This document shows, one piece after another, positions 6,822-15,285 of a stretch of 42,496 nucleotides of DNA. Origin of the DNA: Bacillota bacterium (GTDB taxonomy: Bacteria > Bacillota > Clostridia > Monoglobales > Firm-18); assembly GCA_022706765.1 (NCBI GenBank), contig JAKJBX010000014.1, positions 1 through 42,496 of the forward strand, in the 5' to 3' direction. The notes under the pieces are model-generated. The model had not been told where the DNA came from. It saw only the letters and a program-made list of their open reading frames with translations, and ran no database searches. The translations under genes and the position numbers were made by a program. Numbering within the stretch: the first letter of the stretch is position 1; each line of letters starts with the position of its first letter.

Positions 6822-9155
6822 TTAATAAATAATTGTAATCAACTGTTTATCCTCATTCCATTCAACATTTGCGTCAAAGGCTTCTGCAACAGCACGAAAC
6901 GGAACAAGCGTCCTGCCATTAACAAGGCGGGCGGGAGTATCAAGCCAAATCATATTACCATTTATATACATCTCGTTTTTATCAACGGAAATTTTTATTG
7001 TTGTATCATCTTTTACTGCTGATACTGTTTGTAATTCATTATCCCACAACACTTCTGCGTTTAACGCTTCAAATATGACCCTCAACGGTAATAAAGTGAG
7101 ATTATTTTCAACTAACGGTCTGAAAAACCAATTATTTTCTTCTATCAATCTATGCTTTCCATCAATATTTATAATTGGATTGTTTAGAGCAAGGCATATA
7201 TAATTTCCGTTGTTATTAACTTGTGGCTTTGGAATTTCATAGGCGGCGAGCAAACCATAACCAAAATCATGCTGAGATACAAGCATTCCGTTTGACAACC
7301 TTGCATCAAAACGCCTTATTGCAATATCGCAGATTATGTTGTCATTATTGTCGTATGTTTTTCCGTCTTTAGAATATAATAAAAGATTAAAATTATCATC
7401 ATAATAAGCGTAATTGAAACCGGTTGTTGCATTAAACGCAACAGGAAAAAATCCACTATTAAAAACGTAACCGTGTTCACATTCTAAAACTTCATTTCCA
7501 TACCAATCAATTGCGCCATATTTGTTAGAATCATTAATTGATTTCCTTGATGAAATAATTGATAAATAGTCTTTGTTTAGCTTCATTATCTCATACAGGG
7601 AAGGGTCATAAGTCAGATGACTTATTGTTTTTTTGTGTATATCATAAACACCAAATTTGTCGTCACTCATTACCAAACAAAACTTATCGGTATATATATC
7701 CCTATATATGCTTTCAAATTCCACGGGCACTAAAATATTATTATTTATATCAACAAGCCCCCAGCTGTCATTTTGCCTTGCTTGAAAAATACCAACGAGC
7801 TCGGGATTTTGATAAGAATTATAATATGGGTTTGCTTTTAATTCATCATATACAAAAGGTATTAAAACGGCATTGTTTGTATCTATTACGCCATATTTGT
7901 CATTTTGCTTTGCAATAAACACAAGTTTATCGTTACAATTATAAGCTGAAATAGCGTCATACTCTATTTCGGTACATTCTTTGGAACCTACGCTATATAT
8001 ACCGTATTTTCCGTCTTTGTTTATTTGCAAATATTCCACATCAGCCGAATTATGATATGTGCTTGTTTTGGTTTCCCTAATTGCGCTTACAGCCTCAAAT
8101 TCAAATGGCAATATTATAGAATAATCTTCATCGACAATTCCCCACTTATCATCTTTTTTAATCACGAATAAAGCAGACTTGTTTTCCTGATTAATAATTG
8201 TAAGGTTTCTCGGGTCGTCCAATTCACCTATTGGCTCACCATATTCATTAAACAAAATCCATTGCTTTTCTATTTCTCCTAAAACAAAACTATTGTACAT
8301 TCTAAATGAACTAAGGGTAAAGTCTTGAACAATATCGCCGTTTGTATCTATTATTCCAAACATTCCGTCCTTTTTTACAACCGCTATTCCTTTACCCGTA
8401 AAATAACTTGGTATTATTCTGATTTCTGCATAGGGATACGGGTCGGGTTGAACTCTGCTTAAAATGTAGGAACTTTGCAAATTTGCCTCAAGACCGCTAA
8501 AAATGACCTCCCCTTGCCTATTAACCATACTGTATCCATAGGAAAATTGCTGTTCAAGCTCATCAAGTTTAGTATAAACGTTCCAAGGCGAAGAAGTGTA
8601 AAAAACACTATGTGATGTTGTTGCAGAAAACGCCAAAGATAAACCAATAGATTCATTGCGAACAAAGGAATATCCATTTATAAACTCACTCATACAGCCA
8701 TATCCCATACCGTATTCCGTTAATTCGTTCCCGTTAATATCCAAAACTGTTTCTCTTCCGTTTACAATAGCATTTGCTATTCCGTTATTAAATGTTCCTA
8801 ATTTTTCATATATGAAATCGACAATAACATTTCCATTGGCATCAATACACCCGTGCTTTCCGTCCTTTATAAGCCATAGCCTGTCACCTTGAAACAGGAC
8901 TGTTCTCGCAAAATAAGAACCATTAATCAAAGAATACCCATCGTTTGGGGAAACAATATATTTCCCATATTGGTTTATAAGCGTCAAGCGCTTGTCGGAA
9001 TCTACAATGTAAGTAAATCTATTATCATAACGAATTAAATTGTTTTTCGGGTCGGATATGCTGTGAATTGCATAATCCCTTGATGATTCAGCGAATACGG
9101 GATTCATTTCAGCAAATAAAATGAAAGCTAAAATTAGCAATAACATTTTCTTCAT
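6822..9155 (-). CDS. Secreted WG-repeat protein with C-terminal copper amine oxidase-like (stalk) domain
   Basis: A 777-residue exported protein. Residues 1-22 are a signal peptide ending near PVFAESS. About nine or ten WG repeats follow, recognisable as KxG(I/V)xDxxG...I.PFxY: for example KHGCIDANGNVIVDF, MFGIIDTNGDIVQDF, KWGIVDEDYSIILPF, KYGVIDTNNAVLIPF and SWGLVDINNNILVPV. The last 105 or so residues (PIINIDGKHRLI ... VNGRTLVPFRAVAEAFDANVEW) form the small domain that also occurs at the N-terminus of copper amine oxidases and in many clostridial secreted proteins, probably a cell-surface or matrix-binding module. No catalytic residues are seen. The gene is more AT-rich than its neighbours and stands alone with its own promoter, so it may have been acquired. 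Exact role unknown. Confidence 0.85.
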   Translation of the reverse strand: MKKMLLLILAFILFAEMNPVFAESSRDYAIHSISDPKNNLIRYDNRFTYIVDSDKRLTLINQYGKYIVSPNDGYSLINGSYFARTVLFQGDRLWLIKDGKHGCIDANGNVIVDFIYEKLGTFNNGIANAIVNGRETVLDINGNELTEYGMGYGCMSEFINGYSFVRNESIGLSLAFSATTSHSVFYTSSPWNVYTKLDELEQQFSYGYSMVNRQGEVIFSGLEANLQSSYILSRVQPDPYPYAEIRIIPSYFTGKGIAVVKKDGMFGIIDTNGDIVQDFTLSSFRMYNSFVLGEIEKQWILFNEYGEPIGELDDPRNLTIINQENKSALFVIKKDDKWGIVDEDYSIILPFEFEAVSAIRETKTSTYHNSADVEYLQINKDGKYGIYSVGSKECTEIEYDAISAYNCNDKLVFIAKQNDKYGVIDTNNAVLIPFVYDELKANPYYNSYQNPELVGIFQARQNDSWGLVDINNNILVPVEFESIYRDIYTDKFCLVMSDDKFGVYDIHKKTISHLTYDPSLYEIMKLNKDYLSIISSRKSINDSNKYGAIDWYGNEVLECEHGYVFNSGFFPVAFNATTGFNYAYYDDNFNLLLYSKDGKTYDNNDNIICDIAIRRFDARLSNGMLVSQHDFGYGLLAAYEIPKPQVNNNGNYICLALNNPIINIDGKHRLIEENNWFFRPLVENNLTLLPLRVIFEALNAEVLWDNELQTVSAVKDDTTIKISVDKNEMYINGNMIWLDTPARLVNGRTLVPFRAVAEAFDANVEWNEDKQLITIIY

Positions 9156-9198
9156 AACATCAACAACCTTTCAAAAAAATGCTTTTATTTTTATAGTT

Positions 9199-9227
9199 AT
9201 TTTATAACATTCGCCGTAAATTTACAA
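9199..9227 (-). promoter_or_regulatory. Putative promoter of the WG-repeat gene
   Basis: On the minus strand TTGTAA (9227-9222), a 17-base spacer and TAAAAT (9204-9199) lie about 45 bases before the ATG at 9155; AAAGG provides a ribosome-binding site. Confidence 0.45.
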
Positions 9228-9281
9228 TATATTCTTTCAAAAAATCGACTCCGCACCAAACCCGCAGCTTTTTCCATAACA

Positions 9282-9316
9282 AAAAACCGCTTAAACACTG
9301 CGTTTAGGCGGTTTTT
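9282..9316 (-). terminator. Rho-independent terminator after the copA-lipoprotein operon
   Basis: A 15-bp stem (AAAAACCGCTTAAAC pairing with GTTTAGGCGGTTTTT, one G-U pair) with a five-base loop ends in a T-run on the minus strand. It lies 78 bases beyond the stop of the lipoprotein gene. Because both arms have A/T tails it may work in both directions. Confidence 0.8.
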
Positions 9317-9393
9317 GTTTTATCTGTGCACAATTCCGTGCGTTCTTCTTCCCTTGAAAAGAAATGCAAACCATACTGCCGCGCCGGATGTGT

Positions 9394-10089
9394 CTACTTT
9401 ATATTAAACGGTTTTAAGAATTTATCCGCCTCTGCCGGCTTACCGTCCACTTCCACGGACACCTTTGCAAACACCCACCCCTCAACCTTGGCGGGGTCAA
9501 CGCCGGCTTTGATCAGCGGCTCGGGGTTCAGCATGAATACAATGTCCTTATCGTTTGTACTCAAATCCTTTGCCCATTCAAACATATTGCCACCCCCCAC
9601 ATCGACGCCGTAATGGTCAAGAGCGGTGTGATAGCCGATCCTGTCACGGTACAGCTCGACGATATATGCGTAGGAGGCAAACGGGGTCGCTGTGCCGTCG
9701 TACGTCAAATCATCGTTTCCCAGCTTGACCCCGACCGTCAGCCTGCCGTCATAAAGCGCATAGTTTTCCGGAAGCTTTGCCGGATCAAGTCCCGCCGCTA
9801 TGAACGGCTGCGCATCCAGCTCCAACAACACGTCATGGAGCGGGCTTTTGCTGTAATTTTCGCTCCATATGAACCTTGCGCCGTTATCCGGCGCCGCCAG
9901 CGACCACCCGCCGTTTCTTTCGTCGGGCGTAACCTGATCCGGTATAGCGTCAAGCACGGCGTCAAATGAAGCAACCGATCCCTTGCCGACCACGTCAAGG
10001 CTTTTAGTCAGACCGCAAGCAGCGAGGGAAAACACCATTACCGCCGCAAGCCCAGTCAGGGCGGCTGCGCTGAATATGTTTTTCATCAT
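9394..10089 (-). CDS. Lipoprotein of unknown function in an operon with copA
   Basis: A 231-residue lipoprotein: hydrophobic N-terminus ending in SLAACGLT (lipobox Cys about residue 26). No known domain was recognised. The sequence contains an internal duplication: QPFIAAGLDPAKLPENYALYDGRL near residue 95 resembles EPLIKAGVDPAKVEGWVF near residue 190, each followed by a beta-rich stretch, so the protein may be two copies of one fold. It has no Cys other than the lipid Cys and no Met- or His-rich copper motif. GAAGGG precedes the ATG and the gene starts only 22 bases after the stop of copA, so it is co-transcribed. A role in copper sensing or periplasmic copper handling is inferred from position only. 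Confidence 0.75.
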   Translation of the reverse strand: MMKNIFSAAALTGLAAVMVFSLAACGLTKSLDVVGKGSVASFDAVLDAIPDQVTPDERNGGWSLAAPDNGARFIWSENYSKSPLHDVLLELDAQPFIAAGLDPAKLPENYALYDGRLTVGVKLGNDDLTYDGTATPFASYAYIVELYRDRIGYHTALDHYGVDVGGGNMFEWAKDLSTNDKDIVFMLNPEPLIKAGVDPAKVEGWVFAKVSVEVDGKPAEADKFLKPFNIK

Positions 10090-10111
10090 ACATCAATCCC
10101 TTCAAAATGAT

Positions 10112-12355
10112 TTATGCCTTGAATCCTTTTAGTCTGAGCGCGTTTGTCAGCACCGATACCGAGCTGAGGCTCATGGCGGCGGCGGCAAATATGGGGTTTA
10201 AAAGCGGTCCGCCGAACAGATGGAGCAGGCCGGCGGCAATCGGGATACCGATCACATTGTAGCCAAACGCCCAAAACAGGTTCTGCTTAATGTTGACAAT
10301 GGTTTTCTTGCTGAGGTAAACGGCGGTCGGCACATCCATCAAATCCGAACGCATCAGTACGATGTCGGCGGATTCCATTGCCACATCCGTACCCGAGCCG
10401 ATCGCAATGCCAAGGTCTGCCTGAGCCAGCGCGGGTGCGTCGTTAATGCCGTCGCCGACCATGGCAACCTTTCTTCCTCCGTCTTGCAGCTTTTTGACCT
10501 CGTTGGACTTATCCTGCGGCAAAACCTCCGCCAGCACACGGTCAATGCCCACCTGACGGGCGATCGCGGCGGCGGTTTTTTTGTTATCCCCTGTGATCAT
10601 GGCAACCTCAATGCCCATCCTGTGAAGCTTTTCAACAGCACTCCGGCTGGACGCCTTGACAACGTCCGACACGGCGACAATACCCGCCGCCTTACCATCA
10701 AACGCCACATACATGGGCGTTTTGCCTTCCTCCGCAAGACGGTCATTGTCCTGCTCCGACGCCGAAAGAGATATGCCGGATTCGTCTATAAGCTTGCGGT
10801 TTCCCGCAAGCACGGTCACACCGTTGATTTTCGCCTCAATGCCCCGTCCGGTTATGGCTTTAAAATCCTCTGCGCCAAGCAAGGGGATTCCCTTGTCCTC
10901 CGCCCCGCGTACGATCGCCTGACCCAGCGGATGCTCCGAGCCCTTTTCCGCTGACGCCGTCATCTGCAACAGGTCGTCCGCCCGAACCCCTCCGAGGGGC
11001 AGCACATCGGTCACCGTCGGCTTTCCTTCCGTAATGGTGCCGGTCTTGTCAAGCACGACGGTGTTGATTTTGTGCGCCATTTCCAACGCCTCTCCGCCCT
11101 TGATCAAAATACCGTTTTCGGCGCCCTTGCCTGTACCCACCATGATGGCGGTGGGTGTCGCAAGCCCCAAAGCGCAAGGGCAGGCAATCACGAGGACGGA
11201 AATGAATATGGTCAGCGCAAATTCCAGATCTCTTGTGCCGATATACCATGCGATTCCCGCAACGACGGCGATCACGCACACGATGGGCACAAAAATCCCG
11301 GACACAATGTCCGCCATCTGCGCAATGGGCGCCTTTGACCCCTGCGCATCCTCCACCAGCTTGATAATTTGCGCCAGCGCCGTATCGCTGCCGATTTTCT
11401 CCGCCCGAAACTGAATCGTGCCGTTCGTATTCAGCGAGGCGGCGTACACCTGATCCCCCGCTTTTTTGTCGACCGGCATGCTTTCGCCGGTCAGCATGGA
11501 TTCATCAATGGCGGTATGCCCGTCCAGCACCGTGCCGTCCACAGGGATCTTAGCGCCGGGCTTTACGACCAACACATCACCGATTGCCACGTCATTAATG
11601 GGGATTTCCTTTTCCGCACCGTCAATCAGTACAATGGCAGTCTTTGGCGCAAGTCCCATCAGCTTCTTGATCGCCTCGCCGGTCCTGCCCTTTGAAACGG
11701 CTTCCAGGGTTTTGCCCAGCAGTATCAACGCGATAATAACGCCTGCGGTTTCGTAATAAAGGGAGTCGACCGCCCCGAACCTGCCGCCCGCGATCTGCCA
11801 GGTGTTCCACATGCTGAATAGCACGGCGGCGGTGGTGCCGATCGCAATCAACGAGTCCATGTTAGGGCTTCGCTGCCAAAGCGCTTTAAATCCCACGGTA
11901 TAGAATTTATACCCTACGCCGATGACGGGAAGCGTCAGCGCAAGTTCCAGCAAAGCGTATATCAAAGGATATTTCATGGGGTCAAGTCCGCCGGGGAAAG
12001 GCAGGCGCACAACGGTAACCATCGGCGCCATGGCGACATATAAAAGCGGTAGGGCAAATACGGCGGCTATGATGAATTTTGTCCGCAGTATCCGAATGTC
12101 CTTTTGTTTTGCCGCCCTGTCGGCGTCCGCCGCATCGGGTCTGGAAGCATCCGCCACCTTGTATCCGGCGTTTTCAATGGCATCCTTGATAGCCGATAAC
12201 CGAATGATTTGCGGGTTGTACACAACAGCCGCCTTTTCCGCAGCGAGATTGACCGATACGCTCTCCACGCCGTCCAGCTTACGGACGACCCTTTCAACCC
12301 TTTGGGAACAAGCCGCACATGTCATTCCCCTGATATTTAATACCTGACTGTCCAT
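10112..12355 (-). CDS. copA: Copper-exporting P1B-type ATPase CopA
   Basis: A 747-residue heavy-metal ATPase of the CopA type. In order: one N-terminal HMA domain with the metal site MTCAAC (residues 11-16), membrane helices from about 90, the actuator motif TGES (289-292), the transmembrane metal site CPC (392-394), the phosphorylation site DKTGT (Asp 436), SEHPLGQAI (nucleotide binding) and GDGINDAPALAQAD (hinge). The CPC motif and the C-terminal pair of membrane helices ending MSLSSVSVLTNALRL mark it as Cu+ rather than Zn/Cd transporting. It removes Cu+ from the cytoplasm. GAGGTGATC lies ideally before the ATG. It is divergent from an HxlR regulator and followed by a lipoprotein gene. No defect seen. 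Confidence 0.95.
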   Translation of the reverse strand: MDSQVLNIRGMTCAACSQRVERVVRKLDGVESVSVNLAAEKAAVVYNPQIIRLSAIKDAIENAGYKVADASRPDAADADRAAKQKDIRILRTKFIIAAVFALPLLYVAMAPMVTVVRLPFPGGLDPMKYPLIYALLELALTLPVIGVGYKFYTVGFKALWQRSPNMDSLIAIGTTAAVLFSMWNTWQIAGGRFGAVDSLYYETAGVIIALILLGKTLEAVSKGRTGEAIKKLMGLAPKTAIVLIDGAEKEIPINDVAIGDVLVVKPGAKIPVDGTVLDGHTAIDESMLTGESMPVDKKAGDQVYAASLNTNGTIQFRAEKIGSDTALAQIIKLVEDAQGSKAPIAQMADIVSGIFVPIVCVIAVVAGIAWYIGTRDLEFALTIFISVLVIACPCALGLATPTAIMVGTGKGAENGILIKGGEALEMAHKINTVVLDKTGTITEGKPTVTDVLPLGGVRADDLLQMTASAEKGSEHPLGQAIVRGAEDKGIPLLGAEDFKAITGRGIEAKINGVTVLAGNRKLIDESGISLSASEQDNDRLAEEGKTPMYVAFDGKAAGIVAVSDVVKASSRSAVEKLHRMGIEVAMITGDNKKTAAAIARQVGIDRVLAEVLPQDKSNEVKKLQDGGRKVAMVGDGINDAPALAQADLGIAIGSGTDVAMESADIVLMRSDLMDVPTAVYLSKKTIVNIKQNLFWAFGYNVIGIPIAAGLLHLFGGPLLNPIFAAAAMSLSSVSVLTNALRLKGFKA

Positions 12356-12409
12356 TTAGAGATCACCTCACTATTATTCTTCACATAATATGCGGGATTT
12401 ATTTGACGC

Positions 12410-12438
12410 TTGACATACCATACCCCTCATAGTACAAT
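12410..12438 (+). promoter_or_regulatory. Sigma-A promoter of the HxlR regulator gene
   Basis: A consensus TTGACA (12410-12415), a 17-base spacer and TACAAT (12433-12438). Transcription would start near 12445, leaving a leader of roughly 75 bases that contains both palindromes described at 12475-12504. Confidence 0.75.
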
Positions 12439-12464
12439 TATAACTGTAATCATAAAAATAGCAA
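12437..12464 (-). promoter_or_regulatory. Putative promoter of copA
   Basis: On the minus strand TTGCTA (12464-12459), a 16-base spacer and a perfect TATAAT (12442-12437). Its -10 box overlaps the -10 box of the opposing regulator promoter by two bases, so the two promoters should compete for RNA polymerase. Confidence 0.6.
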
Positions 12465-12474
12465 GTACGCACTT

Positions 12475-12504
12475 TATTGTACAATAGTATCTAAAAGGAT
12501 ACTA
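12475..12504. promoter_or_regulatory. Two overlapping palindromes, candidate HxlR operator
   Basis: TATTGTACAATA (12475-12486) is a perfect palindrome. It is followed, with a two-base overlap, by TAGTATC-N6-GATACTA (12485-12504), a perfect 7-bp inverted repeat. They lie between the divergent promoters and the regulator's ribosome-binding site, a position typical of autoregulatory sites for dimeric winged-helix proteins. Function is inferred. Confidence 0.5.
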
Positions 12505-12521
12505 AAAGGAGGTTTTAAGAT

Positions 12522-12881
12522 ATGAACTGTCATTGTGAAGGATATAACTGTCCGGTCGACGTGACACTCGACATGATCGGCGGGAAATACAAATCCTTGA
12601 TCCTATGGCATTTAGTGAATCGAACGCTTCGGTTCGGGGCGCTTAAAAAACTCATTTCCCAAGCCACGTCCAAAATGCTCACACAGCAGCTGCGTGAGCT
12701 TGAAGAGGACGGGCTTGTGACCCGCACGGTCTACCCCGTTGTCCCGCCGAAAGTGGAATATGCCCTGACCGATTTGGGCAGAAGCATCCGACCTATCCTG
12801 ACGGCTATGTATGATTGGGGCGCTGATTATATGCAAAAAAGGGGCATGGAGATCAATTGCTCCATGTCCCAAGAACCGTAA
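12522..12881 (+). CDS. HxlR-family winged-helix transcriptional regulator
   Basis: A 119-residue protein with the whole HxlR domain: [22 protein letters not shown] (residues 10-31), [30 protein letters not shown] (recognition helix and wing) and the closing [14 protein letters not shown]. Cys 3, Cys 5 and Cys 10 near the N-terminus recall redox- or electrophile-sensing family members such as YodB and HypR, and could also bind Cu+; this is inference. The ribosome-binding site AAAGGAGG lies nine bases before the ATG. It is transcribed away from copA and toward the SafE-type copper gene, whose stop lies only 17 bases past its own. Likely role: control of the copper genes. Confidence 0.9.
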   Translation: MNCHCEGYNCPVDVTLDMIGGKYKSLILWHLVNRTLRFGALKKLISQATSKMLTQQLRELEEDGLVTRTVYPVVPPKVEYALTDLGRSIRPILTAMYDWGADYMQKRGMEINCSMSQEP

Positions 12882-12898
12882 TGTCCGAATGACCGGTG

Positions 12899-14251
12899 TC
12901 AGACGCCCGGCGTTCCCGCCTCAACGACCGTAATGGATGATCGGATCATGCCCATCCAGCAGCTGTACGGGAACTTGCCTGTCTTTTGCGGGGTGAACAC
13001 GATCACGTTCTCCCCCGTCTTAAATTCATATTCAATACCGAATGCGGGAATCTGCATACGGTTGTTGCATCCGTTTATACTCCCCGGCGGTGCGTCAATG
13101 ACCCATCTGACCTCCCTGCCCACCTGTACGGTTATGGCGGGATACCTGCCGCCCGAGAGCTTGCTGTGAATGACCTGAACGCCCTGCGTCTGTTCGCTGT
13201 CCGACTGCGGGGGCGGAGCATCGGGAGTCCTGCCGGATAGGGGAAGCCCTGACAGGCTCCACCCGCTTGAAGCCATCGAAACACCTAAAACGACTACCAA
13301 AATCGCACCGACCGTCGTCACTTTCCGTGTGAATTTTTGACTCAGCACAGCGCTGAACGCACCCAGCCCGAACATCAGCGGTACGGTACCGAGGCTGAAC
13401 AAAAGCATGGAAAGTGCGCCTTTCCAAAGGCTTCCCGACGACAAGGCGTAAAGCTGCATCGCCTGCAAGGGACCGCAAGGCATCAGCCCGTTGAGCAGCC
13501 CTACGTAAAATGGACTTTTGCTTACGGACTTTTCAGCTTCAAGCTTTCCGGCAATCGCCTTCGGCATACGAGGGGTCAGCCGTCTCAGCCACGGGAAAAT
13601 CCCTAACATATTAACGCCCATGACGACCATAAACATGCCCGCAATAAGCTGGACAATCCCCCGGAAGCCGCCCGACAGGCTGATAACAGAGCCCAGTGCG
13701 CCGACAATACCGCCCAGCGCCGTATAGGAAATCACCCGCCCGAGATTATACAAAAAGCTCGGCAGCAAAGCGGACCGGCGTTCGCCTCCAGCTTTTCCCG
13801 CACCCCGGGGAATACATTGTGAAAGGTTGATGCCGCCGCACATGGCAACGCAGTGGAGTGAGGTGAGCAATCCGATGATAAACAGCATACCGTAGCTTGT
13901 TCCCGCTTCCGCAAGGGGGAAGGCGCTTGCCAGGAGGCTGCCAATATCAAATTGCTGTAACAGGACGGACAACGCAAGGATAATGAAGATAACGCCAATA
14001 AGCAGACGCCTGCCTGCTGAGGAAGGCATGTCTTCTGACGCCCGGTAGCCCAGACCATTTATGACAGAAACAATATCCTTTAAAGAAATCATATCCGCAT
14101 CATAAGTAACTGTGGCGGTGCCCGACGCGTAATTGACCGCAGCGCTTTGAATACCGGCAGTTTTTCTGAGCTTTCGCTCAATTTTTTGCTGACAGCTGAT
14201 GCAGATCATCCCTTGCACACTGAGCATTTGGGTTTTGTTTCCGGACGCCAT
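12899..14251 (-). CDS. HMA-SafE (TauE-like) membrane protein-cupredoxin fusion, copper handling
   Basis: A 450-residue three-part protein. Residues 1-66 are an HMA metal-binding domain (GMICISC, CxxC at 17-20). Residues about 80-350 are a six-helix SafE/DsbD-like membrane domain with the paired Cys motifs LTSLHCVAMCGG and GLMPCGPLQAMQ. After a Pro/Ser-rich linker, residues about 365-450 form a cupredoxin-like domain with NGCNNRMQIP and FPYSCWMGMI, whose Cys, His-less and Met ligands suit Cu. Such fusions occur with CopA in Firmicutes and probably move or store copper at the membrane. ATG 14251 is chosen because GGAGGGAGG precedes it; a longer frame to 14341 lacks such a site. It converges on the HxlR gene. 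Confidence 0.88.
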   Translation of the reverse strand: MASGNKTQMLSVQGMICISCQQKIERKLRKTAGIQSAAVNYASGTATVTYDADMISLKDIVSVINGLGYRASEDMPSSAGRRLLIGVIFIILALSVLLQQFDIGSLLASAFPLAEAGTSYGMLFIIGLLTSLHCVAMCGGINLSQCIPRGAGKAGGERRSALLPSFLYNLGRVISYTALGGIVGALGSVISLSGGFRGIVQLIAGMFMVVMGVNMLGIFPWLRRLTPRMPKAIAGKLEAEKSVSKSPFYVGLLNGLMPCGPLQAMQLYALSSGSLWKGALSMLLFSLGTVPLMFGLGAFSAVLSQKFTRKVTTVGAILVVVLGVSMASSGWSLSGLPLSGRTPDAPPPQSDSEQTQGVQVIHSKLSGGRYPAITVQVGREVRWVIDAPPGSINGCNNRMQIPAFGIEYEFKTGENVIVFTPQKTGKFPYSCWMGMIRSSITVVEAGTPGV

Positions 14252-14362
14252 AGAGGCCTCCCTCCGATCTCTATCATGATGTATTATACCAAAAAGTTGT
14301 GTTGAAGTGATGTGTGCGGGACTGTGACCGGGAAAAGCCACGGGAAAAACCGGGCTTTGGCG

Positions 14363-15196
14363 TTATTTACGGCGCTCACGCCCTTCCGGGGTTTCGTACG
14401 CTTCGGGCGTGTATTTGACCCGGGAGAAGTTCTTGATCAAAAGCTCGGCGTCCAGCACTTCGCCTCCCTTTCGCACCAGCTTTCTGCGCCAGATTTCGTT
14501 TTGGCGGTAAAACTCGTCCCCTAGCCTGACAAAGCGGTGCGCCTTTTCAAACACGTGGTAGCAAAACGGCAGGTCCTCGCTCACCCGCAGGTCGCCGTTT
14601 AAGCATTTGTCGTCAAACCAAAATTTGAGCTGAAAGATATAAGGCGTGTTGTTTGTAAACTGGTAATCGAGGTAGTTATAAAAGATGGTTGCGCCGCTTC
14701 CAAACGGCACCACCCTTCCCTCGTCGGGGAACGGGTCAAAGCTGTGGTGATGGCGCTCGGTAACGGTCAGCGGACTGTGCAGCACAAGCCAGTTGATCAG
14801 ATTGGCGATCTGGCACAGTCCGCCGCCCACGCCCTCATGCGCCTCGCCGCCCAGCAAAACCATGCCGTTTTGATAGCCCTTCTTTTTTGTCGGTCTGCCG
14901 ACCAGATAACAAAATGAAAAAGTTTCACCCGGTCGGATGACGATGCCGCTCAGCTTTTTGACCGCAAGCCTTAAATTGACCACCTTGTTTTCTTGAAGCC
15001 ACATATCACTGTCGCCAAGCTTTCTGACTAGCACCGACTGGTGCTTTTTGACACGGTAAGGCAGCGCATGGTCCGACAGGGTCCTGGCAAAACGGACCTT
15101 ACCAGTCAGCCATCTGACATGCCTTGCCGTCTGGCGGACAAAAACGCTCATATGGTACAAAATCGGGTGCATACCCGACAGCGGCTTTCTCGGCAT
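14363..15196 (-). CDS. VanW family protein
   Basis: A 277-residue member of the VanW family, named after an accessory gene of vancomycin-resistance clusters; its biochemical role is not known. The core motifs are visible: VIRPGETFSFCYLVGRPT, GYQNGMVLLGGEAHEGVGGGLCQIANLINWL, ERHHHSFDPFPDEGRVVPFGSGATIFYNYLDYQF and LKFWFDDKCLNGDL. There is no signal peptide. ATG 15196 has GAGGTG at proper distance and gives the usual family length; the frame extends to 15292 but that would overlap the upstream gene. No vancomycin-resistance genes are nearby, so this is a solitary VanW of unknown role, perhaps in envelope maintenance. Confidence 0.87.
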   Translation of the reverse strand: MPRKPLSGMHPILYHMSVFVRQTARHVRWLTGKVRFARTLSDHALPYRVKKHQSVLVRKLGDSDMWLQENKVVNLRLAVKKLSGIVIRPGETFSFCYLVGRPTKKKGYQNGMVLLGGEAHEGVGGGLCQIANLINWLVLHSPLTVTERHHHSFDPFPDEGRVVPFGSGATIFYNYLDYQFTNNTPYIFQLKFWFDDKCLNGDLRVSEDLPFCYHVFEKAHRFVRLGDEFYRQNEIWRRKLVRKGGEVLDAELLIKNFSRVKYTPEAYETPEGRERRK

Positions 15197-15285
15197 ATAT
15201 TCACCTCGTATCAAAAGTCCATGACGTTTTAGGTATGCTGACGTCAGCCTTTGCCAAGGAATAAATAAAACACTTCTGAAATCTG

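Noticed and set aside
12845..12866. Hairpin CATGGAG/CTCCATG at the end of the HxlR gene as a terminator
   Set aside because: It lies inside the coding sequence and has no T-run, so it is probably coincidental.
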